DNA of 64,000 nt from Andeanibacterium fulvum (GTDB lineage: Bacteria > Pseudomonadota > Alphaproteobacteria > Sphingomonadales > Sphingomonadaceae): positions 1-64,000 of the forward strand of contig NZ_JBANRM010000005.1 in NCBI RefSeq assembly GCF_037154085.1. The letters are read 5' to 3'. Positions 1-8,184 of the stretch are shown piece after piece. Under the pieces are notes generated by a model that had not been told where the DNA came from, ran no database searches, and saw only the letters and a program-made list of their open reading frames with translations. Positions within the stretch are counted from its first letter, which is position 1. Every line of letters starts with the position of its first letter. Position numbers and translations under genes: made by a program.

Positions 1-222
1 GCCTTCATCGAGATCGACGTGCCGGTCAAAGGCCAGACCGAACGCTGGACCATCGAAATGACCAGCCCAAATAATCTGCAACAGAGCGGCTGGAAGCGCA
101 CAACGCTGAAGACCGGAGACAAGGTGAAGCTCTACATCCACCCGTTGCGCAATGGCAGCAAGGGCGGCTCCTATGTCGGCGTCCGCCTTGCCAATGGCTC
201 GACCCTGGGCGAGGTGAAATAG
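1..222 (+). CDS. DUF6152-like protein, 3' part only
   Basis: The reading frame is open from the first base and ends at TAG 220-222, so only the last 73 residues are present and the start lies outside the window. The piece reads as a small beta-rich domain with a lysine-rich GWKRTTLKTGDKVKL segment. This resembles the C-terminal half of the short exported DUF6152 proteins common in sphingomonads (recognition from memory; function unknown). It ends six bases before the next gene, so the two are probably co-transcribed. Confidence 0.55.
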   Translation, partial: AFIEIDVPVKGQTERWTIEMTSPNNLQQSGWKRTTLKTGDKVKLYIHPLRNGSKGGSYVGVRLANGSTLGEVK

Positions 223-227
223 CCTTC

Positions 228-1013
228 ATGCACTGGACCAGAAAAATCGCGCTGGCCTGCGCGGCGGCATGCCTTGCCACTGGCGGCGCACAGGCCCAAT
301 CCGGGGGCTCCGCTCCGCCTGACGGTCTTTCCGAAGGCGAGGGCGCCGGCTTTGCCAAGGGGCATTATGCGGAACTCGACGCCATGCCCGATTGGGGAGG
401 TGTATGGTTCCTCAATCGCGGTGGCCCCACGGCCCAGCCCAAGCTCAAAGGCAAGTATCAAACCGACTGGGAAGCGTGGCGCGCCGACGTCTCGGCAAAT
501 GACGGAGTGGAGAAGCGAAATCGTTCAAACTGCGCGCCTCCGGGAATGCCGCGCATCATGCAACTCGCGCAATATCCCTATGAATTCATCTTCTCGCCGG
601 GCCGGGTCACGATCAACCAGGAAGCCTGGATGCAGACCCGCACGATCTGGACCGACGGACGCGAACATCCGCCGCTGGAGGAACTGGATCCCACCTATAT
701 GGGGCACTCCGTCGGCCACTGGGAAGGCGATACCTTGGTGGTCGATACGATCGGCGCGCTCGATATGCTGCCCTTCGCCAATGGCGCGCTGCATTCCGAC
801 AAGTTTCGGATCACCGAACGCATCCATCTCGATCCGGCCAAGCCGGACACATTGGTGAACGAGATGGTGATGGAAGACCCCGACGCGCTGGCAGAGCCCT
901 TCAAAGCCACCGTGACCTACAGGCGCGACCGCTACGGCGTCCTCTATGAATTCCAGTGTTCGGAAAACAACCGCAATCCGGTGAACCTCGACGGGGAAAC
1001 CGAGTTCGAATGA
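228..1013 (+). CDS. Secreted protein of unknown function
   Basis: This 261-aa protein begins with a clear signal peptide: KK/R-type N-region, hydrophobic core ACAAACLATGG and an AQA cleavage site near residue 23. The mature part is soluble and rich in W, P and acidic residues, with no membrane segment and no catalytic motif I recognise. It follows the DUF6152 gene by five bases, a pairing I recall from other sphingomonads near degradation or transport genes. The ATG at 228 is preceded only by a weak purine stretch (GAGGTGAA), which fits translational coupling. A terminator follows at 1162-1205. Confidence 0.7.
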   Translation: MHWTRKIALACAAACLATGGAQAQSGGSAPPDGLSEGEGAGFAKGHYAELDAMPDWGGVWFLNRGGPTAQPKLKGKYQTDWEAWRADVSANDGVEKRNRSNCAPPGMPRIMQLAQYPYEFIFSPGRVTINQEAWMQTRTIWTDGREHPPLEELDPTYMGHSVGHWEGDTLVVDTIGALDMLPFANGALHSDKFRITERIHLDPAKPDTLVNEMVMEDPDALAEPFKATVTYRRDRYGVLYEFQCSENNRNPVNLDGETEFE

Positions 1014-1161
1014 CCCCGACAACGCCATCTGCCAGCGTCCGCCTGCTTTTGCCAAAGGCGAGTGGCTTCGCCCTCGCAGTTCTGGCGGACCGGGTCACGT
1101 CGGCAAGATGAGTTGCTCCACCAACCAGGACCAACCGAAGGGTATCAGCCTTCGACTGGAC

Positions 1162-1205
1162 GGCGCCGGCCCCACCCAACCTCCCTGGAGCCGGCGCCAA
1201 TTTTT
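1162..1205 (+). terminator. Intrinsic terminator after the 228-1013 gene
   Basis: A perfect 9-bp GC stem, GGCGCCGGC (1162-1170) with GCCGGCGCC (1190-1198), is followed by AA and five T residues. It lies about 150 bp past the stop codon and ends the plus-strand unit facing the convergent LuxR gene. Confidence 0.75.
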
Positions 1206-1254
1206 ATTCGGGGCCTGAGCGGGTCCCTCACACCTTCAATGCGGGTGCCGCACC

Positions 1255-2034
1255 CTAATGGGTAACCAATGAGCACAATTCGAACGGGCTCGTAACCTGC
1301 AGGCGCTGGTATGCCCGGCGCCGATAGGTCAGCACCGAAGTCTTGGCGATGGCCAGGTCGATCGCCGTGGCTTCTACCGTCATGCCAATCGCCGCGCGGG
1401 CGCAGACCTGTCGTTCGCGCAAGGTGAGATCATCGAAGCGGGCGGCAAAACGGTCTTCCAGCTGGGACACAGTCAGTTGCGAAGTGGCGGCATGAGGCTG
1501 CCGGTTGAAGGGCAGCATCGGCAGGGCAAGCGAAGCAATGCCGACCAGCACCGACAGTTCTTCGTCCGAGAAGCAGCCGTTCTGCGAATGGCGTGCGACG
1601 TTGATGACCCGCCATTCCCCGCGACCGCGCTGGATCACCGATACCCGTTCGACAATCCCCGGTTCGTCGAAGAACTGCCGCCGAAAGCCAGCCGAGGGGA
1701 TGTCTGCCGGGCGGATGCGCAGCAAGGCCATGTCGCCTTCGGACGGTGCGGCTTCATAGGCATCGCATACCGGATCCAGACGCAGATAACGGTCGGCATA
1801 GGCAGGCAGAAGGCGGGTCAGGCCGGGCTCACAGAAATGATACTGCAGACTGCTCTGGTCGCGCCCCTGCGCCTCGAACAGGTAAAGCCGGTGGGCACCT
1901 GCCGTCGCAAGGAGGATGCAATCGCGCACGGTGGAACCGAATTCCTCAGTGCCGAGCGTACCCAGCAGCTTGTCATAGGCGCCCAGCAATGGCGAGTGCA
2001 TGCGCCAGTCTGTGATGGTCCTTATCTCGGCCAC
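1255..2034 (-). CDS. LuxR-family transcriptional regulator
   Basis: With a GTG start at 2034 the protein has 259 residues. The C-terminal 65 residues form a LuxR/GerE helix-turn-helix (LTLRERQVCARAAIGMT followed by a recognition helix with TSVLTYRRRAYQRL). The N-terminal 180 residues are a PAS/GAF-like sensor region without a recognisable ligand motif. GTG 2034 was chosen because GGGAGCAGG sits just upstream. The frame stays open to an ATG at 2112 and beyond, but that part is low-complexity and runs into the divergent gene. The BKACE gene lies back to back 165 bp away, so it is the likely target. Ligand and sign of regulation are not visible. Confidence 0.75.
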   Translation of the reverse strand: MAEIRTITDWRMHSPLLGAYDKLLGTLGTEEFGSTVRDCILLATAGAHRLYLFEAQGRDQSSLQYHFCEPGLTRLLPAYADRYLRLDPVCDAYEAAPSEGDMALLRIRPADIPSAGFRRQFFDEPGIVERVSVIQRGRGEWRVINVARHSQNGCFSDEELSVLVGIASLALPMLPFNRQPHAATSQLTVSQLEDRFAARFDDLTLRERQVCARAAIGMTVEATAIDLAIAKTSVLTYRRRAYQRLQVTSPFELCSLVTH

Positions 2035-2199
2035 ATCCTGCTCCCTTGCTCTGCTCCTGCCCGGTCGGTCTGGTGCCGTCTCGGAAGGAACTGACCGTAA
2101 CGCTTCTCGCATGTGCTGTCGCCGCCTCTGTCCTCTTGGGAGAGGACAGACCCCAGCCGGAGGTTCGGTCACCAAGGCAGTGGCAGCGAAAGGAAGGTC

Positions 2200-3096
2200 A
2201 TGCTCCCCGGCAACAGGTTCATCATCACTGTCGCCCTCAATGGCGGCATGCAGCAGAACCGGAATGGCGCTGTGGTTCCCAAGCAGCCGGCGGAACTGGG
2301 CGAAGCTGCGGCGCGCTGCTGGGAGGCAGGCGCGGCACTTGTCCATGTGCATGCCCGCGGACCCGACGGGAAGAACAGCGGCGACCCGGGGATCTATGCG
2401 GAGATCATCCGCGAAATCCGGGCCCGATGCCCGGTGCTGATCCAGACCACCAACGGTATCGGTATCCGCCGCGATCCGAAGACCGGCGGCTTCATCTGGC
2501 CGAGCGACGAAGAGCGGCTGGGGCTGCTCAATATTCAGCCCGCTCCGGACCTGTTCGGCGTCGCCGCGGGCTCAGCCGACTTCTATCACCCGGAAGGCGG
2601 CTATCTCAACGAGACACCCTATGTGAACTCGCCCGAGTTCCTCAAGCAGACAATCCAGGCAGTCTATGCCCGCCACTCCGCGCTCGAATACGAAGTGGTC
2701 GAGGCGAGCGCCCTGCACCGCCTGTTGCGCTATGCCGAGGAAGGGCTGTTCGACCGCCATCGGGACAACATCTGGCTGCTGCATGGCGGCGGCTATGGCG
2801 CCGTGCCGGCGATTGCCCGCAACCTCCTGTTCAACGTGGAAGAAGGGCTGCGCTATTTCCCGCAGGCCATCTGGGGCATGACCTCCACCGGCAGGGCGAT
2901 GTTCCCGATGATCACGCTCGGCCTGTCGATGGGTTGCGATCTGGTGCGGGTCGGCTTTGAGGATAGCCTATACCTGCCCGATGGGAGCATCGCCCGCCAC
3001 AATCACGAGATGGTGGAAGCAGCGGCGAAGATCGGCGCCTTGTTCGGAATGCAGCCGGCCAGCGTGGACGAAGCCCGGGCACGCTTCGGGATTTGA
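2200..3096 (+). CDS. BKACE-family beta-keto acid cleavage enzyme
   Basis: This 298-aa protein belongs to the 3-keto-5-aminohexanoate cleavage (BKACE, DUF849) family. These Zn-dependent enzymes condense a beta-keto acid with acetyl-CoA and split it into acetoacetate and a CoA ester. The metal-binding HVHAR motif is at residues 49-53, the TNG motif near 84-86, the LLHGGG segment near 194-199 and the catalytic-glutamate segment VRVGFED near 249-255. Length is normal. The ATG at 2200 has an ideal AGGAAGG site, so the longer frame from 2113 was not used. The substrate cannot be read from the sequence; BKACE members act on carnitine, lysine and other catabolites. The divergent LuxR gene suggests substrate-induced expression. 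Confidence 0.88.
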   Translation: MLPGNRFIITVALNGGMQQNRNGAVVPKQPAELGEAAARCWEAGAALVHVHARGPDGKNSGDPGIYAEIIREIRARCPVLIQTTNGIGIRRDPKTGGFIWPSDEERLGLLNIQPAPDLFGVAAGSADFYHPEGGYLNETPYVNSPEFLKQTIQAVYARHSALEYEVVEASALHRLLRYAEEGLFDRHRDNIWLLHGGGYGAVPAIARNLLFNVEEGLRYFPQAIWGMTSTGRAMFPMITLGLSMGCDLVRVGFEDSLYLPDGSIARHNHEMVEAAAKIGALFGMQPASVDEARARFGI

Positions 3097-3202
3097 GATA
3101 TGTCAGTCTGACCACGATCAGACGCCGCCATCGGGCAAGCAAATAGCGGCCTTGCGGGCGGGAGCAGAGCCGCAAATCGAATTGCTGCCCTGCTCCCGCG
3201 GG

Positions 3203-3823
3203 CTATCTCACCAGGGTGAATTTGTCGCCCGTATAGACCCTGACGGCATTGCCACGCTCAAGCACTTGATGTGCCTGCCATTGGGATTTGCGCGCGTCAT
3301 CGTCGGCGCTTTCACGTCGCGCCTCCAGCATGATAGCCAGTTTCAGCCGCGCCAGCTTGCGGTTCGCATGCTGGGATCGCTGCTCCTGCGCCGTAGCGAC
3401 GAGGCCGGTCGGGCGGTGAGTGGCGCGCACCGCACTATCGGTCTTGTTGACATGCTGCCCGCCCGGTCCACTGGCGCGCATCGCCTGATAGTCGATGTCT
3501 TCCTCGCTCAAGTCACGGATCGCCTCGACCTCCGGCGCCAAAGCAACGCCCACGAACCAGTTCCGGCGCTTGTGGGAAGGCCGAAACGGGCTGGTGCCAA
3601 CCCACTGGACCGTCCCGATGCGCGGGGCGGCAAAAGCTGCCGCGCCTTCGCCCTCGATGCGCAACAGCAGGGAGGCGGGCAAGTCCTCCAGCCCATCGAG
3701 CACGGTACAGGCCAGCCCTGCCGACCTAGCCTCGCGGCCGAAGGCGCGGGCCAGTTGCGCCACCACCCAACGGCATTCCTGCGGTCCTTTGCCCGCCGTG
3801 ATATGCAGGATCGCTTCGCTCAT
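3203..3823 (-). CDS. prfH: Peptide chain release factor H (PrfH)
   Basis: This 206-aa release-factor paralogue carries the peptidyl-hydrolysis GGQ loop (GPGGQHVNKTDSAVR, GGQ at 121-123) and a basic C-terminal tail. It is much shorter than RF1/RF2 and lacks their full codon-recognition domain, as expected for PrfH. PrfH releases peptides from ribosomes whose 16S rRNA decoding site has been cut, and the partner RtcB2 then reseals the rRNA (published role of the pair). Its ATG overlaps the rtcB2 stop codon as ATGA at 3820-3823, so translation is coupled. It is the last gene of the operon. Confidence 0.93.
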   Translation of the reverse strand: MSEAILHITAGKGPQECRWVVAQLARAFGREARSAGLACTVLDGLEDLPASLLLRIEGEGAAAFAAPRIGTVQWVGTSPFRPSHKRRNWFVGVALAPEVEAIRDLSEEDIDYQAMRASGPGGQHVNKTDSAVRATHRPTGLVATAQEQRSQHANRKLARLKLAIMLEARRESADDDARKSQWQAHQVLERGNAVRVYTGDKFTLVR

Positions 3824-4920
3824 GCCGCCCTCGTCTTGTAGCTCAGCAGGGGGCGCAGTTTGGCGATCACGCGGATCAGGCCCGCCTGCTCCAGATCTGC
3901 TATGACCATGGCGATGTCCTTGTAGGCATCGGGCGCTTCCTCAAAGATCAGGCGGCGATCCTCACAGATCACATGACTGCCCAGGGCGGTGCGCTGCATA
4001 TCGGCCACCTTGAACCGTCGCGAGAGGCGGGCATGAGCATCCTTGCGGCTCCATTTGCGGCCTGCACCATGGGCCAGCGAATGCAGCGCCCGATCGGCCC
4101 CCTCATCGACAGGCTCCACCAGATAGCTGAAATCGCCGCGCGAACCCGGGATGGCAACCAAGCCGCGATCGGCCGGCGCTGCGCCTTTACGATGTAGCCA
4201 TCCTCCCAGATGCGGGGTGACGCTGTTGTGGCAGATGTCCAGGACGCGCCGCCCTTCCATGCCGAGGCTATCGCAGAAGCGCTCTGCGATGATCCTGCGA
4301 TTCACTATGGCCCAACCCAAGGCGTCATCGTGATCGACAATATAGGCTCGGGCCGCTTCGCTCTTCGCTTGCAGCCCTTCGCTGATGCGCGCCGGTTGGT
4401 GCGCCTGCAGGATCGCCTGGCCCAGCCCGCGCGACCCGCTGTGGACCATCATCCAAACGCGGTCCGCCCTCAGACCCAACGCGGCGAAGCGCACCGCGTC
4501 GACGACAGTGTCGATCCGCTGGAGCTCGACGAAATGGTTGCCCCCGCCGATCGTGCCCAGCGCCGGGCTGGCCAGTTTCGGCGGCAATCCCGCTTGCTGC
4601 AGGGCGGCGACCCCATCGCCGTCCCACGGCGCGTCCAGCCCGTGCAGCTTTCGTTCGACCGTCCCAAGGCGGAATTTGCGCAGCGCCCAGTCCAGCTCCC
4701 ACAAGGCCATGCCGCAGCCAATGTCGCTACCCACCAGATGCGGCCAGATGCGCGTTTGCGACCAGAAGGCCGCGCCCACCGCAATGCCGTTGCCTGCGTG
4801 AAGGTCGGGCAGGCCGACGATGCGCTCCATGCCTTCGTAGCGCGCGCAGGCTTCCAACTGGTCCAGCGCCGTAGGATCGAAACGTGCAGGATCGCGGGCG
4901 ATCAGAGAGGTCGTGCTCAT
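3820..4920 (-). CDS. RNA ligase RtcB2 (PrfH-associated)
   Basis: This 366-aa member of the RtcB ligase family uses GTP and Mn to join 2',3'-cyclic-phosphate and 5'-OH RNA ends. Visible motifs in order: GLPDLHAGNG, the Cys-containing metal motif SDIGCGM, GGGNHFVE, HSGSRGLG, and HGAGRKWSR, which holds the histidine that becomes guanylylated. It is shorter than housekeeping RtcB (about 400 aa) and sits directly before prfH, which marks it as the RtcB2 type that repairs 16S rRNA cut by ribotoxins. The ATG at 4920 (MSTTSLIARD) was chosen because the upstream frame is non-conserved and overlaps another gene. Both ends use ATGA overlaps. Confidence 0.92.
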   Translation of the reverse strand: MSTTSLIARDPARFDPTALDQLEACARYEGMERIVGLPDLHAGNGIAVGAAFWSQTRIWPHLVGSDIGCGMALWELDWALRKFRLGTVERKLHGLDAPWDGDGVAALQQAGLPPKLASPALGTIGGGNHFVELQRIDTVVDAVRFAALGLRADRVWMMVHSGSRGLGQAILQAHQPARISEGLQAKSEAARAYIVDHDDALGWAIVNRRIIAERFCDSLGMEGRRVLDICHNSVTPHLGGWLHRKGAAPADRGLVAIPGSRGDFSYLVEPVDEGADRALHSLAHGAGRKWSRKDAHARLSRRFKVADMQRTALGSHVICEDRRLIFEEAPDAYKDIAMVIADLEQAGLIRVIAKLRPLLSYKTRAA

Positions 4921-5279
4921 CGTGCGTCTCCCTTGCCCTGGCAAGGTCCCGACACCAGCATCTCTTTCAGGACGGCCATGTCCTTGAGGATGCCGTCCTG
5001 CGGATCGACAAATAGCTCTCGCCGCCGGAAGCATCGACCCGTGCGCGCTCCCAGGACCTGGCCTTCGAACATCCATTCGCCGTGCCGACCCAGGGAAATT
5101 CGGGTAAGCACGAAGTCTTCGATATGCATCTTGGTATAACGAGCGCCGATAGAGGCACGACGCTTAAGCCCGATGCGGTGTACGCCGGCGTGGGCCATCC
5201 TTTTCAGTTTAGGAGATGCGGCATGCCCTGCGCCCCAGCGTGGGCGCTCGACTATAATTTTGAACATGTCATTGCGCAT
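4917..5279 (-). CDS. Small basic protein heading the rtcB2-prfH operon
   Basis: This 120-aa protein starts MRNDMFKIIVERPRWG and contains HIEDFVLTRI and LFVDPQDGILKD. The MFKxIVERPR opening, H(I/V)(D/E)DFV core and C-terminal L(Y/F)V(C/D)P..G.L pattern match an uncharacterised family that I recall beside rtcB genes. Known members seem longer in the middle, so this may be a shortened version (from memory, not computed). It is basic and has no membrane segment, which is compatible with RNA binding. Its stop overlaps the rtcB2 start as ATGA at 4917-4920, so the two are co-translated. A role with RtcB2 and PrfH is inferred from position only. Confidence 0.75.
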   Translation of the reverse strand: MRNDMFKIIVERPRWGAGHAASPKLKRMAHAGVHRIGLKRRASIGARYTKMHIEDFVLTRISLGRHGEWMFEGQVLGARTGRCFRRRELFVDPQDGILKDMAVLKEMLVSGPCQGKGDAR

Positions 5280-5406
5280 GGCGAACCTCCCTGTGGAAGG
5301 GGGCGGTCGGCGAAGCGGTAGTGACGCAGTATTTGAAGAAGTCAGCGGCGCGGATGCCGCCGGAAGCAATCAGGCGTTTGAATTCGCCCTTGCAAAAATT
5401 GCCCAT
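5269..5406 (-). CDS. Possible 45-aa ORF overlapping the next gene's start
   Basis: ATG at 5406 opens a 45-codon frame, MGNFCKGEFKRLIASGG..., that ends at TGA 5269-5271 inside the start region of the 4917-5279 gene. A modest AGGAAC site lies 9 nt upstream. The overlap style matches the rest of the operon. No family was recognised. It could be a real small protein, a coupling leader or chance. Confidence 0.3.
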   Translation of the reverse strand: MGNFCKGEFKRLIASGGIRAADFFKYCVTTASPTAPFHREVRHAQ

Positions 5407-5471
5407 GCAATCTGTTCCTGAACACAGGGAAGTAGGATGTGACGGTGGTTACGGGCGGATGCTGCGCGCAT
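5370..5471 (-). CDS. Possible 33-aa leader ORF of the rtcB2-prfH operon
   Basis: ATG at 5471 is preceded by the strongest ribosome binding site of this operon (AGGAAAGGAGAAGACC) and opens a 33-codon frame, MRAASARNHRHILLPCV..., ending at 5370. The following 45-codon ORF begins inside it in another frame, so ribosomes loaded here could feed a relay of overlapping frames down to rtcB2. The good binding site is seen directly; the function is inferred. Confidence 0.35.
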   Translation of the reverse strand: MRAASARNHRHILLPCVQEQIAWAIFARANSNA

Positions 5472-5854
5472 GGTCTTCTCCTTTCCTGGGTTAGAACAGG
5501 CCGGTGCTGGCTGGCATCGCGGCTAATTAGGATGGGTGCAGAGCACAAGGGCAGCTTTTAGTCCGCGCGGCATTTCTTCAAAAGTGATGCTCGAAAACCA
5601 TACTGTTCATCTGCAGCCAGAACCAACCATGAAGCCGAGCCCCCTTGACGCGCGATACGCCCACGAAGGCGCGAGGCGGTCTCAGCCTTGCTCAGTCAGA
5701 TCGGCCGAACCCAGCCAAAGATCAGTCATAGTTTATGCGCTGGCCGGAAGCGATTTCCACCATACGTCAGTGAAGGGCAAATCTGCCGAAAAGCCTTAAA
5801 ATCCTGGGCTTCTATCGTTCATATGAGTTCGGGAAAGTCCGCGAAGAAGCGGCG
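5472..5854. other. Intergenic region upstream of the rtcB2-prfH operon
   Basis: About 380 bp lie between the leader ORF and tRNA-Ser. I see no ORF with both a plausible ribosome binding site and coding-like composition. GC content is lower than in the flanks and no repeat was found. It should hold the minus-strand promoter of the rtcB2 operon, but no clear -35/-10 or -24/-12 pair was identified. Confidence 0.4.
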
Positions 5855-5946
<92 letters not shown>

Positions 5947-6125
5947 GTATCGGGTGTTTCGGGTGCGGCGAGTGCGCGCCCGGGGCCGGGAAGCGGGCGG
6001 TTAGCTCAAGGGCGGGCGCTTGCCAAGCCCCAAAGCTTGCCACTGCCCTCCAAAACCATGACAAATAGGGGGAGTGCCCCATTGCGCGGCTTGTTTCGCC
6101 TTCCGGGCCAACTATATTCAGGCCC

Positions 6126-6506
6126 ATGGATCGTGCCCATTTCTTTTCTGCCCAGGCCGGCCGCCGAATCGACGCCCCCCTTCATGCCGAAGCCCGTTTC
6201 GCCATTGGCGACGTGGTGAAGCACAAGCTGTTCGATTTTCGCGGCGTTGTTTTCGATATCGACCCCGTCTTCGCCAATAGCGAGGAATGGTACGAGGCGA
6301 TTCCCAAGGACATGCGCCCGCGCCGGGATCAGCCCTTCTACCACCTGCTCGCCGAAAACGACGATTCGTCCTATGTCGCCTATGTCAGCCAGCAGAACCT
6401 GATGGCCGACAGCGAAGGCGGCCCGGTGGATCACCCCAGCGTGGCCCAGCTGTTCGACGATTTCGCCGACGGCCGCTATCGCCTGCGCCGCCGCCTGACG
6501 CATTGA
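6126..6506 (+). CDS. hspQ: Heat shock protein HspQ
   Basis: This 126-aa protein is of the HspQ (YccV-like, hemimethylated-DNA-binding fold) family. The conserved core is F.IGDVVKHKLFDFRGVVFDIDP, with WYEAIP, DQPFYHLL and the C-terminal YVSQQNL. Enterobacterial HspQ stimulates or competes for Lon protease. The sequence has the usual size plus a short N-terminal extension. It stands alone between tRNA-Ser and a lipoprotein gene, without a visible operon partner. Confidence 0.92.
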   Translation: MDRAHFFSAQAGRRIDAPLHAEARFAIGDVVKHKLFDFRGVVFDIDPVFANSEEWYEAIPKDMRPRRDQPFYHLLAENDDSSYVAYVSQQNLMADSEGGPVDHPSVAQLFDDFADGRYRLRRRLTH

Positions 6507-6611
6507 TCGGCGCTGCCCGGCCGGCTTCGGCTGGCCGGAACTCGCAAGACGCAGGCCTTTTCGGACCGATCGAGGCGAGACACGCCTTCATCGAGGCCAT
6601 ATGCAGGGGGG

Positions 6612-7208
6612 ATGCACCGCAATCTCCGCCTGCTGAGCCTGACGCTGTTCTGCTGCCTTGCCGCCGCCTGCAACCGGCAGGCCAGCGAGGCACAAGACGC
6701 CGTCCGCCAGATCATGAAAGATCCGGATTCCACGCAGTTCCGCGAAGTTTCCGCCTGTCCGGACGACCCGACCCTGATGCGGGGCGAGTATAATTCAAAG
6801 AACGGCTATGGCGCCTATGTCGGCTTCCAGCCTTTCTACCACGCCGCCGATACGGGCGCGGTGCTGCTGGCGGATGAGCAGTTCAGCGAAATGACCGGCC
6901 GTTGCTACGGCACGGATGGCTCAGGCGATGCGGCGATCGATTCGGCAGTCGACGCCGCCCACCTCGCCCCAGCCCCCGTGCCGCTAGCGGCGGATTACGA
7001 AGCGCCGCCGGAACCGGCCGGCACTCCGCGCTGCCTGGGCGAATATTGCCCCTGCGATACCAGCGATCCCGATTACGGCGGCGCGGACGAGACGCTGTGC
7101 CACAGCATGAAGCGCGGCGAGGATGTGGACGATACGATGCTGTCCGCGGGCGCCACGATGCGGGACGTACGCCGCCAGATACGGACTTTCGACGGGGGCG
7201 GTTCCTGA
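6612..7208 (+). CDS. Putative lipoprotein of unknown function
   Basis: This 198-aa protein begins with a lipoprotein signal peptide ending in the lipobox LAAAC (Cys near 20), so it should be anchored in the outer membrane facing the periplasm. The region QDAVRQIMKDPDSTQFREV followed by GEYNSKNGYGAYVG resembles small periplasmic stress or adhesion-like domains, but no family was fixed. The C-terminal half is acidic and contains paired cysteines (GEYCPCDTSD). It lies 11 bases from the convergent ABC permease gene. Confidence 0.7.
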   Translation: MHRNLRLLSLTLFCCLAAACNRQASEAQDAVRQIMKDPDSTQFREVSACPDDPTLMRGEYNSKNGYGAYVGFQPFYHAADTGAVLLADEQFSEMTGRCYGTDGSGDAAIDSAVDAAHLAPAPVPLAADYEAPPEPAGTPRCLGEYCPCDTSDPDYGGADETLCHSMKRGEDVDDTMLSAGATMRDVRRQIRTFDGGGS

Positions 7209-7218
7209 TCCGCGCGGA

Positions 7219-8097
7219 TCAGCTCTTCAGCTTCCATCCGCTCTTGAGCACGCGATAGCAGATGAAGCCGAAGACGAGATTGAACAGGCCCAGCCCCACT
7301 GCCGCGCCCAGCACGGCCTGGTTGGTGTTGCCGATGTCGCTGGCCCCCAGGAAGCCGAAGCGGAAGCCCGAGATCACGTAGAAGAACGGATTCGCGCGGC
7401 TCACCGCCTGGAAGGCCGGGGCAAGGTTGTGGATCACGTAGAACGTGCCCGACAGTAGCGAGAGCGGCTGAATCACGAAATTGGTCACCGCCGCGGCATG
7501 ATCGAACTTGTCGGCCCACAGCGACGTCATCAGCCCCATCAGCGCCAGCAGCATCGACCCCATCAGGCCGAACCACACAATCGCCCAGGGATGCGCCGCC
7601 TGCAGGCTCACGCCCGGCCACAGCAGCATTGCCGCCGCCACGGCAAGGCCCACCATGATCGCGCGCGTCATCGCCGCGCCGACAATGCCGATCATCAGTT
7701 CGCCTTCGGAAAGCGGGGGCATCAGGTAATCGACGATGGTGCCCTGCATCTTGCCGCCCAGCAGCGAGAAGCTGGAATTGGCGAAGGCATTCTGCATCAT
7801 GCCCATCATGATCAGGCCCGGCGCCACGAAGCTGGCAAAGGGTACGCCCAGCACTTCGCGCCCGCCGCGGCCCAGTGCAACGGTGAAAATCACCAGAAAC
7901 AGCAAGGTTGTTACTGCCGGGGCCCAGACAGTCTGGGTCTGGACCTTGAGAAAACGGCGGACCTCCTTCATATAGAGAGTCCACAGCCCGATGCGGTTCA
8001 ATCCGCCGATCACGGGCGTTCCATGCGGCAGGAAAGGCCGCTTCACTTCGCCCGTCGCGCGGGCCTGTTCGGATGTCGTCGGGGCTTGATCGGCCAT
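7219..8097 (-). CDS. ABC-2 type transporter permease
   Basis: This 292-aa membrane protein has about six hydrophobic segments and the ABC2_membrane family signature region FQAVSRANPFFYVISGFRFG near the C-terminus, as in YadH-like export permeases. A cytoplasmic N-terminus of about 45 residues precedes the first helix. No ATP-binding subunit gene is adjacent: the neighbours are a convergent lipoprotein gene and the divergent gcrA. The ATPase is either further away or shared. Substrate unknown; drugs or polysaccharides are typical for the family. Confidence 0.88.
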   Translation of the reverse strand: MADQAPTTSEQARATGEVKRPFLPHGTPVIGGLNRIGLWTLYMKEVRRFLKVQTQTVWAPAVTTLLFLVIFTVALGRGGREVLGVPFASFVAPGLIMMGMMQNAFANSSFSLLGGKMQGTIVDYLMPPLSEGELMIGIVGAAMTRAIMVGLAVAAAMLLWPGVSLQAAHPWAIVWFGLMGSMLLALMGLMTSLWADKFDHAAAVTNFVIQPLSLLSGTFYVIHNLAPAFQAVSRANPFFYVISGFRFGFLGASDIGNTNQAVLGAAVGLGLFNLVFGFICYRVLKSGWKLKS

Positions 8098-8184
8098 TTA
8101 CTGGCGACTATCGGCAGTCGCTTGCGCTGACAAGGCTGGTGAGGCCCTTCCCGCGTATGTTTTGTTGAGGAATTGAAAGCGGAC

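Noticed and set aside
3156..3203. Bidirectional terminator between BKACE and prfH
   Set aside because: GGGAGCAG and CTGCTCCC can pair, but the loop is long and there is no T-tract on either strand.
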